64,000 bases of DNA from Bordetella petrii (GTDB taxonomy: Bacteria; Pseudomonadota; Gammaproteobacteria; Burkholderiales; Burkholderiaceae_B). The stretch is from assembly GCA_017745595.1 (NCBI GenBank), contig WMBV01000005.1:124001-188000 (forward strand), written 5' to 3'. The notes beneath the pieces are model-generated. The model made no database searches and was not told the DNA's origin. It saw only the letters and a list, made by a program, of their open reading frames with translations. The position numbers and the translations under genes are program-made. Positions 7,755 through 17,036 of this stretch are shown one piece after another; the stretch's first letter is position 1, and every line of letters starts with the position of its first letter.

Positions 7755-8512
7755 TGCGCAGCAATCCCGCACTGATGCCTGACGAAGCCGGCTCCGGATT
7801 CGGGCCCGCGGCGCGCCTCGTCCGGGGCGCCGGCAACGGCCGCACGCTGCCCGCCACCGTGGCCGGGCAGTTGCGCGAACGCATCATCCAGGGCGAATTT
7901 CCGCCCGACGCGCGCCTGAACGAGCGCGCGCTGGGCGTACAGCTGGGGGTGTCGCGCACGCCCCTGCGCGAGGCCTTCCGGCTGCTGGCCGCCGAGGGGC
8001 TGGTGCGCCTGGAACCCAACCGCGGCGCCCAGGTGGTGGCCTTGTCCGAAGCCGATATCCGCGAAGCCTTCGAGGTGATCGGGGGCCTGGAAGCCCTGTC
8101 GTGCCGCTACGCCTGCGAGCGCGCCACCGAGCAGGAAATCGCCGAGATCCGCGCGCTGACCTACGAAATGATGGCCAGCCACGCGCGCCGCGACCTGCCG
8201 GCGTACTACCGCGCCAACCGGGAAATCCATGCCCGCATCAGCCAGGCCGCCCACAACGGCTTGCTGGCGCGCCTGTACGACACCCAGAACGCCCGCATCC
8301 AGAACCTGCGGTTCGTGTCGAACGAAAACCGCGCGAAATGGGACCAGGCCATGCGCGAACACATAGAAATGGCCGAGGCATTGGCCGCGCGCGACGCCGA
8401 TCGCCTGGCGGGCATCATGCGCGCGCACCTGCGGCGCAAATGCGATGCCGCGCTGAAAACCACGACGCACGTCCATGCGCCGCCGCAGCACCCTGGCCCG
8501 CCGTCCGCCTAG
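7754..8512 (+). CDS. GntR family transcriptional regulator (FCD domain)
   Basis: This 252-residue regulator has an N-terminal winged helix (GQLRERIIQGEFPPDARLNERALGVQLG, ~residues 36-63) containing VSRTPLREAFRLLAAEGLV, the standard GntR recognition helix. A C-terminal all-helical FCD ligand/metal-binding domain follows (DIREAFEVIGGLEALSCRYA onward, with the H residues of HARISQAAHN). It directly precedes the peptide importer on the same strand (78-base gap) and faces the serine hydrolase. Two TTGGTATAC palindromes upstream are its probable operators, so it likely controls both transcription units. ATG 7754 overlaps O2; ATG 7775 is an alternative start. Confidence 0.9.
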   Translation: MRSNPALMPDEAGSGFGPAARLVRGAGNGRTLPATVAGQLRERIIQGEFPPDARLNERALGVQLGVSRTPLREAFRLLAAEGLVRLEPNRGAQVVALSEADIREAFEVIGGLEALSCRYACERATEQEIAEIRALTYEMMASHARRDLPAYYRANREIHARISQAAHNGLLARLYDTQNARIQNLRFVSNENRAKWDQAMREHIEMAEALAARDADRLAGIMRAHLRRKCDAALKTTTHVHAPPQHPGPPSA

Positions 8513-8590
8513 AAAACCGCGGCGAGCCAGGCACGATTCACGCAACACCGCAGTATTCCGCTTAACCGATACGGTCTACAGGAGCCTATC

Positions 8591-10144
8591 ATGGCTGAAC
8601 GTCGCGTTAGTTTCGTTGCACCGCTGTCTTTGCGTTTGCCCGCCGCCGCCCTGCTGCTGGCCGGCGTCGCCCTGGCGGCGCAGCCGGCCTGGGCCGGCAA
8701 GCAGGACGACACCCTGCGCATGGCCTACGACCAGGCGCCCGAAAGCGTGGATCCCTATTTCAACAACGTGCGCATCGGGGTCATCATCGCCGCCAATGTG
8801 TGGGACACGCTGCTGTACCGCGACCCGCTCACCAACGAATACAAGGGCCAGCTGGCCAAGAGCTGGAAACAGGTCGACGACAAGACGCTGGAATTCGAGC
8901 TGCGCGAAGGCATCAAGTTCCACAATGGCGAAGAGTTCGACGCCGACTCGGTGGTGTACACGCTGAACTTCGTGGCGGACCCCAAGAACAAGGCCACCAC
9001 GCAGCAGAACGTGCGCTGGATCGACAAGGTCGAGAAACTGGGCAAGTACAAGGTGCGCCTGACCACCAAAGAGCCCTTCCCCGCCGCCAAGGAATACTTG
9101 TCGACCACGGTGGCCATCCACCCCGCCAAGTACTACGCCGAGGTCGGCCCGCAGGGCATGAACGCCAAGCCGGTGGGCACCGGGCCTTACAAGGTGGCCG
9201 AGTACGTGCCCGGCAAGTCCATCACGCTGGTGGCCAACAAGGATTACTTCAAGGACTCGCCCAAGGCCCAGCCCAAGATCGGCAAGGTGGTGATCCGCTT
9301 CATTCCGGACCGCCAGACGCAGATGGCCGAAGTGATCTCGGGCGGCGAAGATTTCATCATGCACGTGCCCAAGGACCAGGCCGAGCAGTTGAAAACCCTG
9401 CCGCAGCTGCAGGTCAAGAGCGGCAACACCATGCGCATCGTGTTCATGCAGATGAACATCCTGGACAACACGCCGGCGCCCCAGCTGAAAGACGAACGCG
9501 TGCGCAAGGCGATTCTGCACGCCATCGATCGCGAAGCCATCATCAAGAATATCGTGGGCGAAGGCGCCGAGATTCTCAATACCATCTGCACGCCCTCGCA
9601 AGTGGGCTGCACCGACGAGGGCGCGCCGGTCTACAAGTACGATCCCGAGCTGTCGAAAAAACTGCTGGCCGAGGCCGGGTATCCCGACGGGTTCGACATC
9701 GACATCGTGGCCTATCGCGAGCGCAACCAGACCGAGGCCATCATCAACTACCTGCAGGCGGTGGGCATCCGCGCCAAGCTGAATTTCCTGCAGTATGCCG
9801 CCATGCGCGACATGATCCGGGCCGGCAAGGCCTCGTTGACGCACCAGACCTGGGGCTCCAACCTGGTCAACGACGTGTCGGCCTCGACCCCGGTGTACTT
9901 CGCCTTCGGCAAGGACGACATCACGCACGACCCGAAAGTACGCGACCTGCTCGACAAGGGCGACCACACCATCGACAGCGCGGCGCGCAATGACGCGTAC
10001 AAGCAGGCCCTGACGATGATCGCCGAGCACGCCTATGCCGCGCCGCTGTGGTCGCTGCCGGTGTACTACGTGGCCAATAAAGACGTCAATTTCAAGCCGT
10101 ATCCCGACGAGCTGGTGCGTTTCTGGGAAATGAGCTGGAAGTGA
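8591..10144 (+). CDS. Peptide/nickel-type ABC transporter, substrate-binding protein
   Basis: This periplasmic family 5 binding protein (DppA/OppA/GsiB type) has 517 residues. A cleavable signal peptide spans residues 1 to ~36 (hydrophobic LPAAALLLAGVALAA, cut near AWAG). The family signature follows (LEFELREGIKFHNGEEFDADSVVYTLNF, ~residues 97-124), with WDTLLYRDPLTNEYKGQLAKSW upstream of it. AGGAG precedes the ATG. First structural gene of a five-gene importer followed by an M20 peptidase; a short peptide, acylated amino acid or glutathione-like ligand is plausible. Confidence 0.93.
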   Translation: MAERRVSFVAPLSLRLPAAALLLAGVALAAQPAWAGKQDDTLRMAYDQAPESVDPYFNNVRIGVIIAANVWDTLLYRDPLTNEYKGQLAKSWKQVDDKTLEFELREGIKFHNGEEFDADSVVYTLNFVADPKNKATTQQNVRWIDKVEKLGKYKVRLTTKEPFPAAKEYLSTTVAIHPAKYYAEVGPQGMNAKPVGTGPYKVAEYVPGKSITLVANKDYFKDSPKAQPKIGKVVIRFIPDRQTQMAEVISGGEDFIMHVPKDQAEQLKTLPQLQVKSGNTMRIVFMQMNILDNTPAPQLKDERVRKAILHAIDREAIIKNIVGEGAEILNTICTPSQVGCTDEGAPVYKYDPELSKKLLAEAGYPDGFDIDIVAYRERNQTEAIINYLQAVGIRAKLNFLQYAAMRDMIRAGKASLTHQTWGSNLVNDVSASTPVYFAFGKDDITHDPKVRDLLDKGDHTIDSAARNDAYKQALTMIAEHAYAAPLWSLPVYYVANKDVNFKPYPDELVRFWEMSWK

Positions 10145-10178
10145 TCCGGCCGGTGCGGCGGCAACACGGAGGACGGCG

Positions 10179-11096
10179 ATGCTTGCATTCATGATCCGGC
10201 GGCTGGGGCTGGCGGTGCTGGTGGCCCTGACCGTATCGGTGCTGGCTTTCCTGTTGCTGCACCTGTCGGGAGATCCGGCCGTCGCGCTGGCGGGCGAAGG
10301 CGCGCGCCAGGCCGATATCGACATGATCCGCAAGGCCTACGGGCTGGATCGCCCTATTGCCGTGCAGTATGCCGATTGGCTGTGGAACATCCTGAACGGC
10401 CACTTCGGCACCTCGGTGTATTTCAAGACCGATGCGGGCGCGCTGATTTTCTCGAAGCTGCCAACCACCCTGATGCTGGGCCTGGCGGCGCTGGGCGTGG
10501 CCCTGCTGATCTCGATTCCGCTGGGCGTACTGGCGGCGCTGTACAAGGGCAGCGTGGCCGACCGCCTGTGCCTGGCGGTGGCGGTGCTGGGCCAGGCGCT
10601 GCCCAACTTCTTTTTCGCGCTGCTGCTGATCATGCTGTTTTCGATTACCTGGCGCATCTTGCCGGTATCGGGCAGCGGCACCTGGCGGCATTTCGTGATG
10701 CCAGCCATCGCGCTGGGCTATTACGTGGCGCCCGCGTTCATGCGGCTGATCCGCGCCGGCATGATCGAAGTGCTGGGCGCCGATTACATCCGCACCGCGC
10801 GCGCCAAGGGCCTGCCGGCCGGCAAAGTGATCTTCAAGCACGCGCTGCGCAACGCCATCGTGCCGGTGGTGGCCCTGGCGGCCGTGCAGCTGGGCTATCT
10901 GCTGGGGGGCTCGGTGGTGATCGAGACCATCTTCGCGCTGGACGGGCTGGGCTACCTGGCCTACCAGAGCATCACCTTCAAGGATTATCCCGTCATGCAG
11001 CTGATCGTGCTGCTGCTGTCTGTACTGTATGTGCTGCTGACCCTGGCGGCCGACATCGCCAACGCGTGGCTCGACCCGCGCATCCGGGTGTCCTGA
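10179..11096 (+). CDS. Peptide-type ABC transporter permease (DppB-like)
   Basis: This inner-membrane permease of 305 residues begins with the typical MLAFMIRRLGLAVLVALTVSVLAFLLLHLSGDPA leader helix. It carries the EAA coupling loop (EVLGADYIRTARAKGLPAGKVIFKHALRNAI, ~residues 198-228) and six hydrophobic segments. It lies 34 bases after the binding protein and 2 bases before the second permease, forming the heterodimer expected for this importer class. Confidence 0.94.
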   Translation: MLAFMIRRLGLAVLVALTVSVLAFLLLHLSGDPAVALAGEGARQADIDMIRKAYGLDRPIAVQYADWLWNILNGHFGTSVYFKTDAGALIFSKLPTTLMLGLAALGVALLISIPLGVLAALYKGSVADRLCLAVAVLGQALPNFFFALLLIMLFSITWRILPVSGSGTWRHFVMPAIALGYYVAPAFMRLIRAGMIEVLGADYIRTARAKGLPAGKVIFKHALRNAIVPVVALAAVQLGYLLGGSVVIETIFALDGLGYLAYQSITFKDYPVMQLIVLLLSVLYVLLTLAADIANAWLDPRIRVS

Positions 11097-11098
11097 CC

Positions 11099-12019
11099 AT
11101 GGCCGCGCCCCTGCCCCCCGTACTGGCGGATGTGCCGGCCACGCCTGGCCCCGCGGCCGGCGCCGCGCCCGCCCGCCTGACCTGGCAGCGCCTGCGCCAC
11201 AACCAGGCATTGCTGGTCGGCGGCACCATCCTGCTGCTGATCGTGCTGGTGGCCGTGTTCGCGCCCTGGCTGTCGCCACACGACCCATACTTCCAGGACC
11301 TGGCCCATCGCACCGCGCCGCCCGTGTGGTACGACAAGGGCACCTGGCTGCATCCATTGGGCACCGACCAGCTGGGCCGCGATTACCTGTCGCGCCTGTT
11401 CTACGGCGCGCGCATCTCGCTGCTCATCGGCATCAGCGTGGCGGTGATATCCGGCCTGATCGGCACCGCGCTGGGCATGGCGGCCGGCTACTTCGGCGGC
11501 CGCACCGACATGGTGGTGTCGTTCCTGGTCACGACCCGCCTGTCGATGCCCGTGATCCTGGTGGCGCTGGCCACGGTGGCCATCGTGGGCGGCTCGCTGT
11601 GGGTGGTGATACTGGTGCTGGGGCTGCTGAAATGGGATCGCTTCGCCGTGGTCATGCGCAGCGCCACCCAGCAGGTGCGCTCGCTGGAATACGTGGCGGC
11701 GGCGCAGGCGGCCGGCGCGTCGACCTGGCGCATCGTGCGCGGCGAAGTGCTGCCCAACGTGGTGCCGCACCTAATCGTGATCGCCACGCTGGAGGCCGCC
11801 AGCGCCATCCTGCTCGAGGCCGCGCTGTCGTTCCTGGGGCTGGGCGTGCAGCCGCCCCTGCCGTCGTGGGGGCTGATGATTTCCGAAGCCAAGGCCTATA
11901 TGTTCTTTTCGTTCTGGCTGATCGCCATACCCGGCAGCGCGCTGGCGCTGCTGATTTTCGCCATCAACCTGGCCGGGGACGGCCTGCACCAGTGGCTGAC
12001 ACCCGAAGACAAGGCCTAG
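11099..12019 (+). CDS. Peptide-type ABC transporter permease (DppC-like)
   Basis: This second permease (306 residues) has a cytoplasmic N-terminal tail, a first helix (LLVGGTILLLIVLVAVFAPWL), the periplasmic HPLGTDQLGRDYLSRLFYGAR signature shared by DppC/OppC, and an EAA loop (SLEYVAAAQAAGASTWRIVRGEVLPNV). ATG 11099 is two bases after the DppB stop. The open frame extends upstream into the DppB gene, but that part is a shadow. Confidence 0.94.
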   Translation: MAAPLPPVLADVPATPGPAAGAAPARLTWQRLRHNQALLVGGTILLLIVLVAVFAPWLSPHDPYFQDLAHRTAPPVWYDKGTWLHPLGTDQLGRDYLSRLFYGARISLLIGISVAVISGLIGTALGMAAGYFGGRTDMVVSFLVTTRLSMPVILVALATVAIVGGSLWVVILVLGLLKWDRFAVVMRSATQQVRSLEYVAAAQAAGASTWRIVRGEVLPNVVPHLIVIATLEAASAILLEAALSFLGLGVQPPLPSWGLMISEAKAYMFFSFWLIAIPGSALALLIFAINLAGDGLHQWLTPEDKA

Positions 12020-12038
12020 GGCCTGCTGACAGGACACC

Positions 12039-13019
12039 ATGACCGCTTCCGATATCGTGCTGGACGTACAAGATCTGCGGGTCGACATCGACGCGCCGCG
12101 CGGCCCCGTGCACGCCGTGCGCGGCGTGTCGTTCCAGGTGCGGCGCGGCGAGACGCTGTGCCTGGTGGGCGAGTCGGGCTGCGGCAAATCGATGACCTCG
12201 CTGGCCATCATGGGCCTGCTGCCGCGCGCCGCGCGGCGCAGCACCACGCGCCTGGCGGTGCTGGGCGAAGACTTGTCGCGGGCCGGCAGGCGGCGCGTGA
12301 ATGCGCTGCGCGGCAACAAGATGGCCATGATTTTCCAGGAACCCATGACCGCCTTGAATCCGGCCTACACCATCGGCGAGCAACTGGCCGAGCATTACCG
12401 CCACCATCGCGGCGCCAGCGCCGTCCAGGCGCGCGAGCGGGCCGTGGAGCTGCTGGAAAAAGTCGGCATCGCCTCGGCCGGGCAGCGCCTGGGGCAGTAT
12501 CCGCACCAGTTGTCGGGCGGACTGCGCCAGCGGGTGATGATCGCCATGGCGCTGATGTGCGGCCCGGAACTGCTGATCGCCGACGAGCCCAGCACTGCGC
12601 TCGACGTCACGATCCAGGCGCAGATCCTGCGCCTGCTGGCCGACCTGCAGGCCGAGCTGGGCATCGCGATGGTGCTGATCACCCACGACCTGGGCGTGGT
12701 GGCGCGCATCGCCCGGCAGGTGGCGGTCATGTATGCGGGCCAGATCGTCGAGCAGGCGCCGGTGGCCGAGCTGTTCGCCGCGCCCCGCCACCCGTACACC
12801 GAGGGCCTGCTGGCCTGCATACCGGTGCCGGGCCGCACGCCGCCGGGCACCCCGCTGGGCACGATTCCCGGCGTGGTGCCGGCCCTGACGGGCGAACTGC
12901 GCGGCTGCGCCTTTCACGACCGCTGCCGCCATGCGCAGCCGGCGTGCCGGCAGGAAATACCGGTGTATCGCGCGCCGCCGGGCCGGCAATGGCGCTGTAT
13001 CCGCACGGAGGCCGCCTGA
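12039..13019 (+). CDS. Peptide-type ABC transporter ATPase (DppD-like)
   Basis: This ATPase has 326 residues: Walker [10 protein letters not shown] (~46-54), signature LSGGLRQRV, Walker [14 protein letters not shown]-loop ITHDLGVVA. The oligopeptide-transporter C-terminal extension has a cysteine cluster ([18 protein letters not shown]; Cys near 289, 295, 302) that binds an iron-sulfur cluster in some relatives. Its TGA overlaps the ATG of the partner ATPase by one base. Confidence 0.94.
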   Translation: MTASDIVLDVQDLRVDIDAPRGPVHAVRGVSFQVRRGETLCLVGESGCGKSMTSLAIMGLLPRAARRSTTRLAVLGEDLSRAGRRRVNALRGNKMAMIFQEPMTALNPAYTIGEQLAEHYRHHRGASAVQARERAVELLEKVGIASAGQRLGQYPHQLSGGLRQRVMIAMALMCGPELLIADEPSTALDVTIQAQILRLLADLQAELGIAMVLITHDLGVVARIARQVAVMYAGQIVEQAPVAELFAAPRHPYTEGLLACIPVPGRTPPGTPLGTIPGVVPALTGELRGCAFHDRCRHAQPACRQEIPVYRAPPGRQWRCIRTEAA

Positions 13020-13990
13020 TGGATACCCTGTTGCAGGCCCACGACGTCAGCCGCAGCTTCACCGTCAAGACCGGCATGTTCCGGCCGCGCCGCACGCTGC
13101 ATGCCGTCAATGGCGTCGACCTGGGCGTCGAGCGCGGCGGCGTGCTGGGCGTGGTGGGCGAATCCGGTTGCGGAAAATCGACCCTGGCGCGCCTGCTGCT
13201 GGGCCTGATACCCGCCACGGGCGGCAGCGTCAGCATCGAAGGCCGGGATATCGGCGGCATGTCGCGGCGCAGCCTGGCCCGCCGCGTGCAGCCAGTGTTC
13301 CAGGACCCGTATTCGTCGCTGAATCCGCGCCGCGACATTGCCTCGATCGTGTCCCTGCCGCTGGAAGTGCACGGCATACCCAATCCGCGCCGGCACAAGG
13401 CCATCGAGATGCTCGAACGGGTCGGCCTGCCCGCCCGCCTGGCCGCCAACACGCCCGGCCAGCTGTCGGGCGGCCAGCGGCAGCGCGTCGCCATTGCGCG
13501 GGCCCTGGTGATGAACCCCGAGATCGTCATCTGCGACGAACCCACCTCGGCGCTGGATGTGTCGGTGCAGGCGCAGATCATGAACCTGCTGATGGCGCTG
13601 CGCCAGGAATTCAATCTGACCTACGTGTTCATCAGCCACAATCTGGCCGTGGTGGAACACATCGCCACCCACGTCGCCGTGATGTACCTGGGGCGCGTGG
13701 TCGAGTCGGCGCCGGCGGCCGAACTGTTCCGCCAGCCGCGCCATCCGTATACGCAGGCCCTGCTGGCCTCGGTGCTGACGCCCGAGCCCGGGCTGGGCAT
13801 TCCGGACATGGGCCTGGGCCTGTCGTTTCCCGACCCCATCGATCCGCCGCCGGGATGCCCTTTCCACCCGCGCTGCAAGCAGGCCATGCCGCAGTGCCGC
13901 CAGGCCCGCCCCGCCCTGCTGCGCCAGGAACAGGCCCTGGTCGCCTGCCACCTTTACCCCCCGACTGCCGAAGGAACCGAACAGCCATGA
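13019..13990 (+). CDS. Peptide-type ABC transporter ATPase (DppF-like)
   Basis: This partner ATPase has 323 residues: Walker [10 protein letters not shown] (~48-56), signature LSGGQRQRV, Walker B IVICDEPTSALD, H-loop ISHNLAVVE, and the C-terminal extension with GCPFHPRCKQAMPQCRQARP cysteines. It starts inside the TGATG junction with DppD and ends by a four-base ATGA overlap with the peptidase, so synthesis of the five downstream products is probably coupled. Confidence 0.94.
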   Translation: MDTLLQAHDVSRSFTVKTGMFRPRRTLHAVNGVDLGVERGGVLGVVGESGCGKSTLARLLLGLIPATGGSVSIEGRDIGGMSRRSLARRVQPVFQDPYSSLNPRRDIASIVSLPLEVHGIPNPRRHKAIEMLERVGLPARLAANTPGQLSGGQRQRVAIARALVMNPEIVICDEPTSALDVSVQAQIMNLLMALRQEFNLTYVFISHNLAVVEHIATHVAVMYLGRVVESAPAAELFRQPRHPYTQALLASVLTPEPGLGIPDMGLGLSFPDPIDPPPGCPFHPRCKQAMPQCRQARPALLRQEQALVACHLYPPTAEGTEQP

Positions 13991-15381
13991 GCCGCGCCAC
14001 CGCCATTGCCAATGCCGAACAATGTTTCGATTCCGGCGCCTTCCGCGCGCTGCTGGCGCGCCGCCTGGCGCGGCCGACCGAAAGCCAGAATGCCGAGCGC
14101 GCCGCCGAGCTGGCGGCCTATCTCGAGGCCGAAATGCGGCCGGCCTTCGAAGCCATGGGTTTCACCTGCAGCATCCTGACCCATGACAAGGCCCGCGCGC
14201 CTTTCCTGTACGCCGAGCGCATCGAAGACCCGGCCCTGCCCACCGTGCTGGGCTACGGCCACGGCGACGTGATCCGCGGCCTGGAACCGGAATGGCATCC
14301 CGGCCTGTCGCCCTGGGAGCTGGCCGAGCGCGAGGGCCGCTGGTACGGGCGCGGCATCGCCGACAACAAGGGCCAGCACAGCGTCAATATCGAGGCGCTG
14401 CGCCTGGTGCTGGAAACGCGCGGCCGCCTGGGCTTCAACGCGAAGTACCTGATCGAGATGGGGGAAGAAACCGGTTCGATGGGCCTGCGCGAACTGTGCG
14501 AGCAGCACAAAGCACGCTTCGCGGCCGATCTGCTGATCGCCTCGGACGGGCCGCGGCTGAGCGCGCAACGCCCCACGGTGTTCCTGGGCGCGCGCGGCAG
14601 CCTGAATTTCGACCTGAGCATCGAGGCCCGCGCCGGCGGCCACCATTCCGGCAACTGGGGCGGCCTGATTTCGAACCCGGGCATCCAGCTGGCCCATGCG
14701 ATCGCCACGCTGGTATCGCCCACCGGCCAGATCCGCGTGCCCGAATGGGTGCCGGCCGAGCTGCCGGCCGCGGTGCGCCGCGCCCTAGACGATTGCCAGG
14801 TGGACGGCGGCGCCGACGGGCCCGAGATCGAACCCGGCTGGGGCGAGCCGGGGCTGTCGCCCGCCGAGCGGGTATTCGGCTGGTGTTCGTTCGAAGTGCT
14901 GGCCTACAAGACCGGCAACCCCGAGACGCCCGTGAATGCGATTCCGCCGCGCGCCTGGGCGCGCTGCCAGTTGCGTTTCGTGGTGGGGGTGGACCCGGCC
15001 CAACTGTTGCCGGCGCTGCGGCGCCACCTGGACCGCCAGGGCTTTCCGATGGTGCGGGTCCAGACTACCCGCGAAACCATGTTCCAGGCCACCCGCATCG
15101 ACCCCGACGACCCCTGGGTGCGCTGGGCGGTGGCGTCGCTGGAACAGACCAGCGGCAAGAAGGCCGCCATCTTGCCCAACCTGGGCGGCTCGCTGCCCAA
15201 TGACATCTTCACCGAGGTGCTGGGCCTGCGCACCATCTGGGTGCCGCATTCGTACCCTGGTTGCTCGCAGCACGCGCCCAACGAACACCTGCCGCCGGAA
15301 CTGCTGCGCGAGGGCCTGGCGCTGATGACGGGACTGTACTGGGACCTGGGGGCCGGCGATACGCCGGCGCGCCGAAACTAG
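13987..15381 (+). CDS. M20 family metallopeptidase
   Basis: This 464-residue cytoplasmic zinc hydrolase belongs to the ArgE/DapE/ACY1/CPG2 family. Metal ligands and catalytic residues fit the family: GYGHGDV (~90), GRGIADNKGQHS (bridging Asp, ~124) and MGEETGSMGL (catalytic Glu pair, ~158-160). A dimerisation domain insert follows, starting at ARGSLNFDLSIEARAGGHHSGNWGG. Related enzymes cleave dipeptides or N-acyl amino acids. It is the last gene of the importer operon (ATGA overlap), which suggests it hydrolyses the imported peptide or N-acyl compound inside the cell. Repeat cluster C follows directly. Confidence 0.92.
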   Translation: MSRATAIANAEQCFDSGAFRALLARRLARPTESQNAERAAELAAYLEAEMRPAFEAMGFTCSILTHDKARAPFLYAERIEDPALPTVLGYGHGDVIRGLEPEWHPGLSPWELAEREGRWYGRGIADNKGQHSVNIEALRLVLETRGRLGFNAKYLIEMGEETGSMGLRELCEQHKARFAADLLIASDGPRLSAQRPTVFLGARGSLNFDLSIEARAGGHHSGNWGGLISNPGIQLAHAIATLVSPTGQIRVPEWVPAELPAAVRRALDDCQVDGGADGPEIEPGWGEPGLSPAERVFGWCSFEVLAYKTGNPETPVNAIPPRAWARCQLRFVVGVDPAQLLPALRRHLDRQGFPMVRVQTTRETMFQATRIDPDDPWVRWAVASLEQTSGKKAAILPNLGGSLPNDIFTEVLGLRTIWVPHSYPGCSQHAPNEHLPPELLREGLALMTGLYWDLGAGDTPARRN

Positions 15382-15390
15382 GTGAGACTG

Positions 15391-15532
15391 GGTGTCAGGC
15401 TCCCCGCGGGGTGCCTGACACCGATGCATGCGGCCGATTCTACTCAGGTGTCAGGCTCCGCAGGTGCCTGACACCGCTAAGTGCAGACGCTCCAGATCTT
15501 CGGTGTCTGACACCCTGCGGGAGTCAGACACC
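15391..15532. repeat. Palindromic repeat cluster C (3 elements)
   Basis: Elements lie at 15391-15422 and 15447-15475 (both of the AGGC/GCCT arm variant, the second with a shortened centre) and at 15502-15532 (canonical). They lie between the convergent M20 peptidase and DUF411 genes. The spacers are unique sequence of 24-26 bases. Confidence 0.88.
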
Positions 15533-15570
15533 TGCAGCCACCTGCAGCCCCGGGCAGATGCCGGAAGCGA

Positions 15571-16047
15571 TCAGGAATAGACCTGGAACACCCGGGTCAG
15601 GCCCCAGCGCCGCACCAGCAGGACTTCATACGGGTGCTTGCGGCCTTCGTATTCCGGGCCGTCCATGCCGGGCGAGCCCAGCGGCATGCCGGGCACGGCC
15701 AGGCCGATGGCGGCGGGCCGTTCGCGCAGCAGGCGCTGGATGTCGCTGGCCGGAACGTGGCCTTCCAGGGCGTAGCCATCGACCAGCCCCGTGTGGCACG
15801 AGCCGTATTCCATCGGTATGCCCAGGCGTGCGCGCACGGCCGAGGTATCGGAAACTTCTTGTACCTCGACCTGGAATCCGTTTTCGCGCAGATGCGCGAT
15901 CCAGTCTTTGCAGCACCCGCAGCTGGGCGATTTCCAGACCTGCACCGGCGTGGGCCGCGCGGGATTCGCCCAGGCCAGGGCGGGAGCGAGCGCCAGGCCG
16001 GCCAACAGCCGGCGGCGCGTGGGAAACAAGCAGGATTTCGATGACAT
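15571..16047 (-). CDS. DUF411 domain metal-binding protein
   Basis: This 158-residue exported protein has an N-terminal twin-arginine-like signal (PTRRRLLAGLALAPALAWA) and then the DUF411 core. The core opens with VWKSPSCGCCKDW, whose Cys43, Cys45 and Cys46 probably bind copper. Other family landmarks are GIPMEYGSCHTG, EGHVPASDI and GLAVPGMPLGSPGM. DUF411 proteins are commonly found with copper-resistance genes, and here the gene follows copB on the same strand with a 29-base gap. GGTGAG precedes ATG 16047. A periplasmic copper-binding role is inferred from the motif and neighbour. Confidence 0.9.
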   Translation of the reverse strand: MSSKSCLFPTRRRLLAGLALAPALAWANPARPTPVQVWKSPSCGCCKDWIAHLRENGFQVEVQEVSDTSAVRARLGIPMEYGSCHTGLVDGYALEGHVPASDIQRLLRERPAAIGLAVPGMPLGSPGMDGPEYEGRKHPYEVLLVRRWGLTRVFQVYS

Positions 16048-16076
16048 GGGAAACTCACCCGAGGTTATGGCAGGCA

Positions 16077-16853
16077 TCAGAACCGCAGGCGCAGGCCGGC
16101 CAACAGGACTCGTTCGGAACGGCTGTCGCCCGCCGCGCTGGCATCGCGGGCCGTCTGGCCGAACGCACGCCCGAAGGATACCCCAACATAAGGGGCGAAC
16201 TGATCGGTGACCTCGTAGCGCAACCGCAGGGTCAGGCTGGCATCGGCCAGGCCGTGGCCGATGCCGCGCGCGGCATCGTCTTTGCCATACAGATTGACTT
16301 CGATGTCGGGCGTGAACAGCAGGCGCGGGGCCAGCGGCAGGTCGCGTTCGGCCTTCAGGGTAAGCGCGGTGCGGCCGGCACCGCCCAGGTACGCGGTGAA
16401 TTCGGTGTCGATTTCGTAGGGCGCCGTGCCTTGCACGCCGAACGCCGCCCAGTCGCGCTTGGGCCCCGTGCCGAAGTCGCGCCGCGCGCCGAGCTGCATC
16501 CCCCAAGAAGGCGTGACCGCGCGCCGGAACAAAAGCTGGGCCTTGGCGTCGGATACGCCATCGATGCGCTGGCCTTCGCTGGTCAGGCGCAGCTGGTTCG
16601 TGTCGTTGCCGACCGAAAATTCACCGTCCCAGTCCAGCCCCGCATGGCCGTCGCGGCCCTGTGCGACGCCCAGCTTGTAGAAGATCAGTTCGGTACGAAG
16701 ATGCGGCGCCGGAATACCGGCCACGCCGGATGGCGCGCCGTTGGAAGCCTGCCGGCCCGCCTGATCTTGCTGCGCGCCAGCCGGCCCGGCCAATAACAAG
16801 CCCGCCATGCCGGCGGCCAGCGCACCGTGCCGCAGCACGTCGATAAATTGCAT
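16077..16853 (-). CDS. copB: Copper resistance protein CopB family (outer membrane)
   Basis: This 258-residue CopB/PcoB-type protein has a signal peptide (hydrophobic GALAAGMAGLLLAG, cleavage near AGAQ) and a short linker. A mature part follows with alternating amphipathic strands ending in LRLRF, an aromatic C-terminus as in outer-membrane beta-barrels. The family start RTELIFYKLGVAQGRDGHAGLDWDGEFSVG is recognisable. The Met/His-rich N-terminal region seen in many CopB proteins is absent. ATG 16853 is preceded by GGGAG; an upstream in-frame ATG (16904) gives no better signal peptide. No copA, copC/D or cop two-component genes are nearby, so this is a reduced copper locus with DUF411. Confidence 0.85.
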   Translation of the reverse strand: MQFIDVLRHGALAAGMAGLLLAGPAGAQQDQAGRQASNGAPSGVAGIPAPHLRTELIFYKLGVAQGRDGHAGLDWDGEFSVGNDTNQLRLTSEGQRIDGVSDAKAQLLFRRAVTPSWGMQLGARRDFGTGPKRDWAAFGVQGTAPYEIDTEFTAYLGGAGRTALTLKAERDLPLAPRLLFTPDIEVNLYGKDDAARGIGHGLADASLTLRLRYEVTDQFAPYVGVSFGRAFGQTARDASAAGDSRSERVLLAGLRLRF

Positions 16854-17036
16854 GATGCCCGCTCCCACTGTGACCGGCCCGGGCATCGCCGGGCCCGGGC
16901 TCAATGGCTACGAGCATAAGGGCACCAATGCAGGGATCACCGGGCGGTCGGCCCGATCCGTTGACACAACGCAAGCAGCGCGGGCCGGCGCGATGCGGCG
17001 TCCGCCGGCGGCGGACACCGCGTGCCCCCGGTGCGA

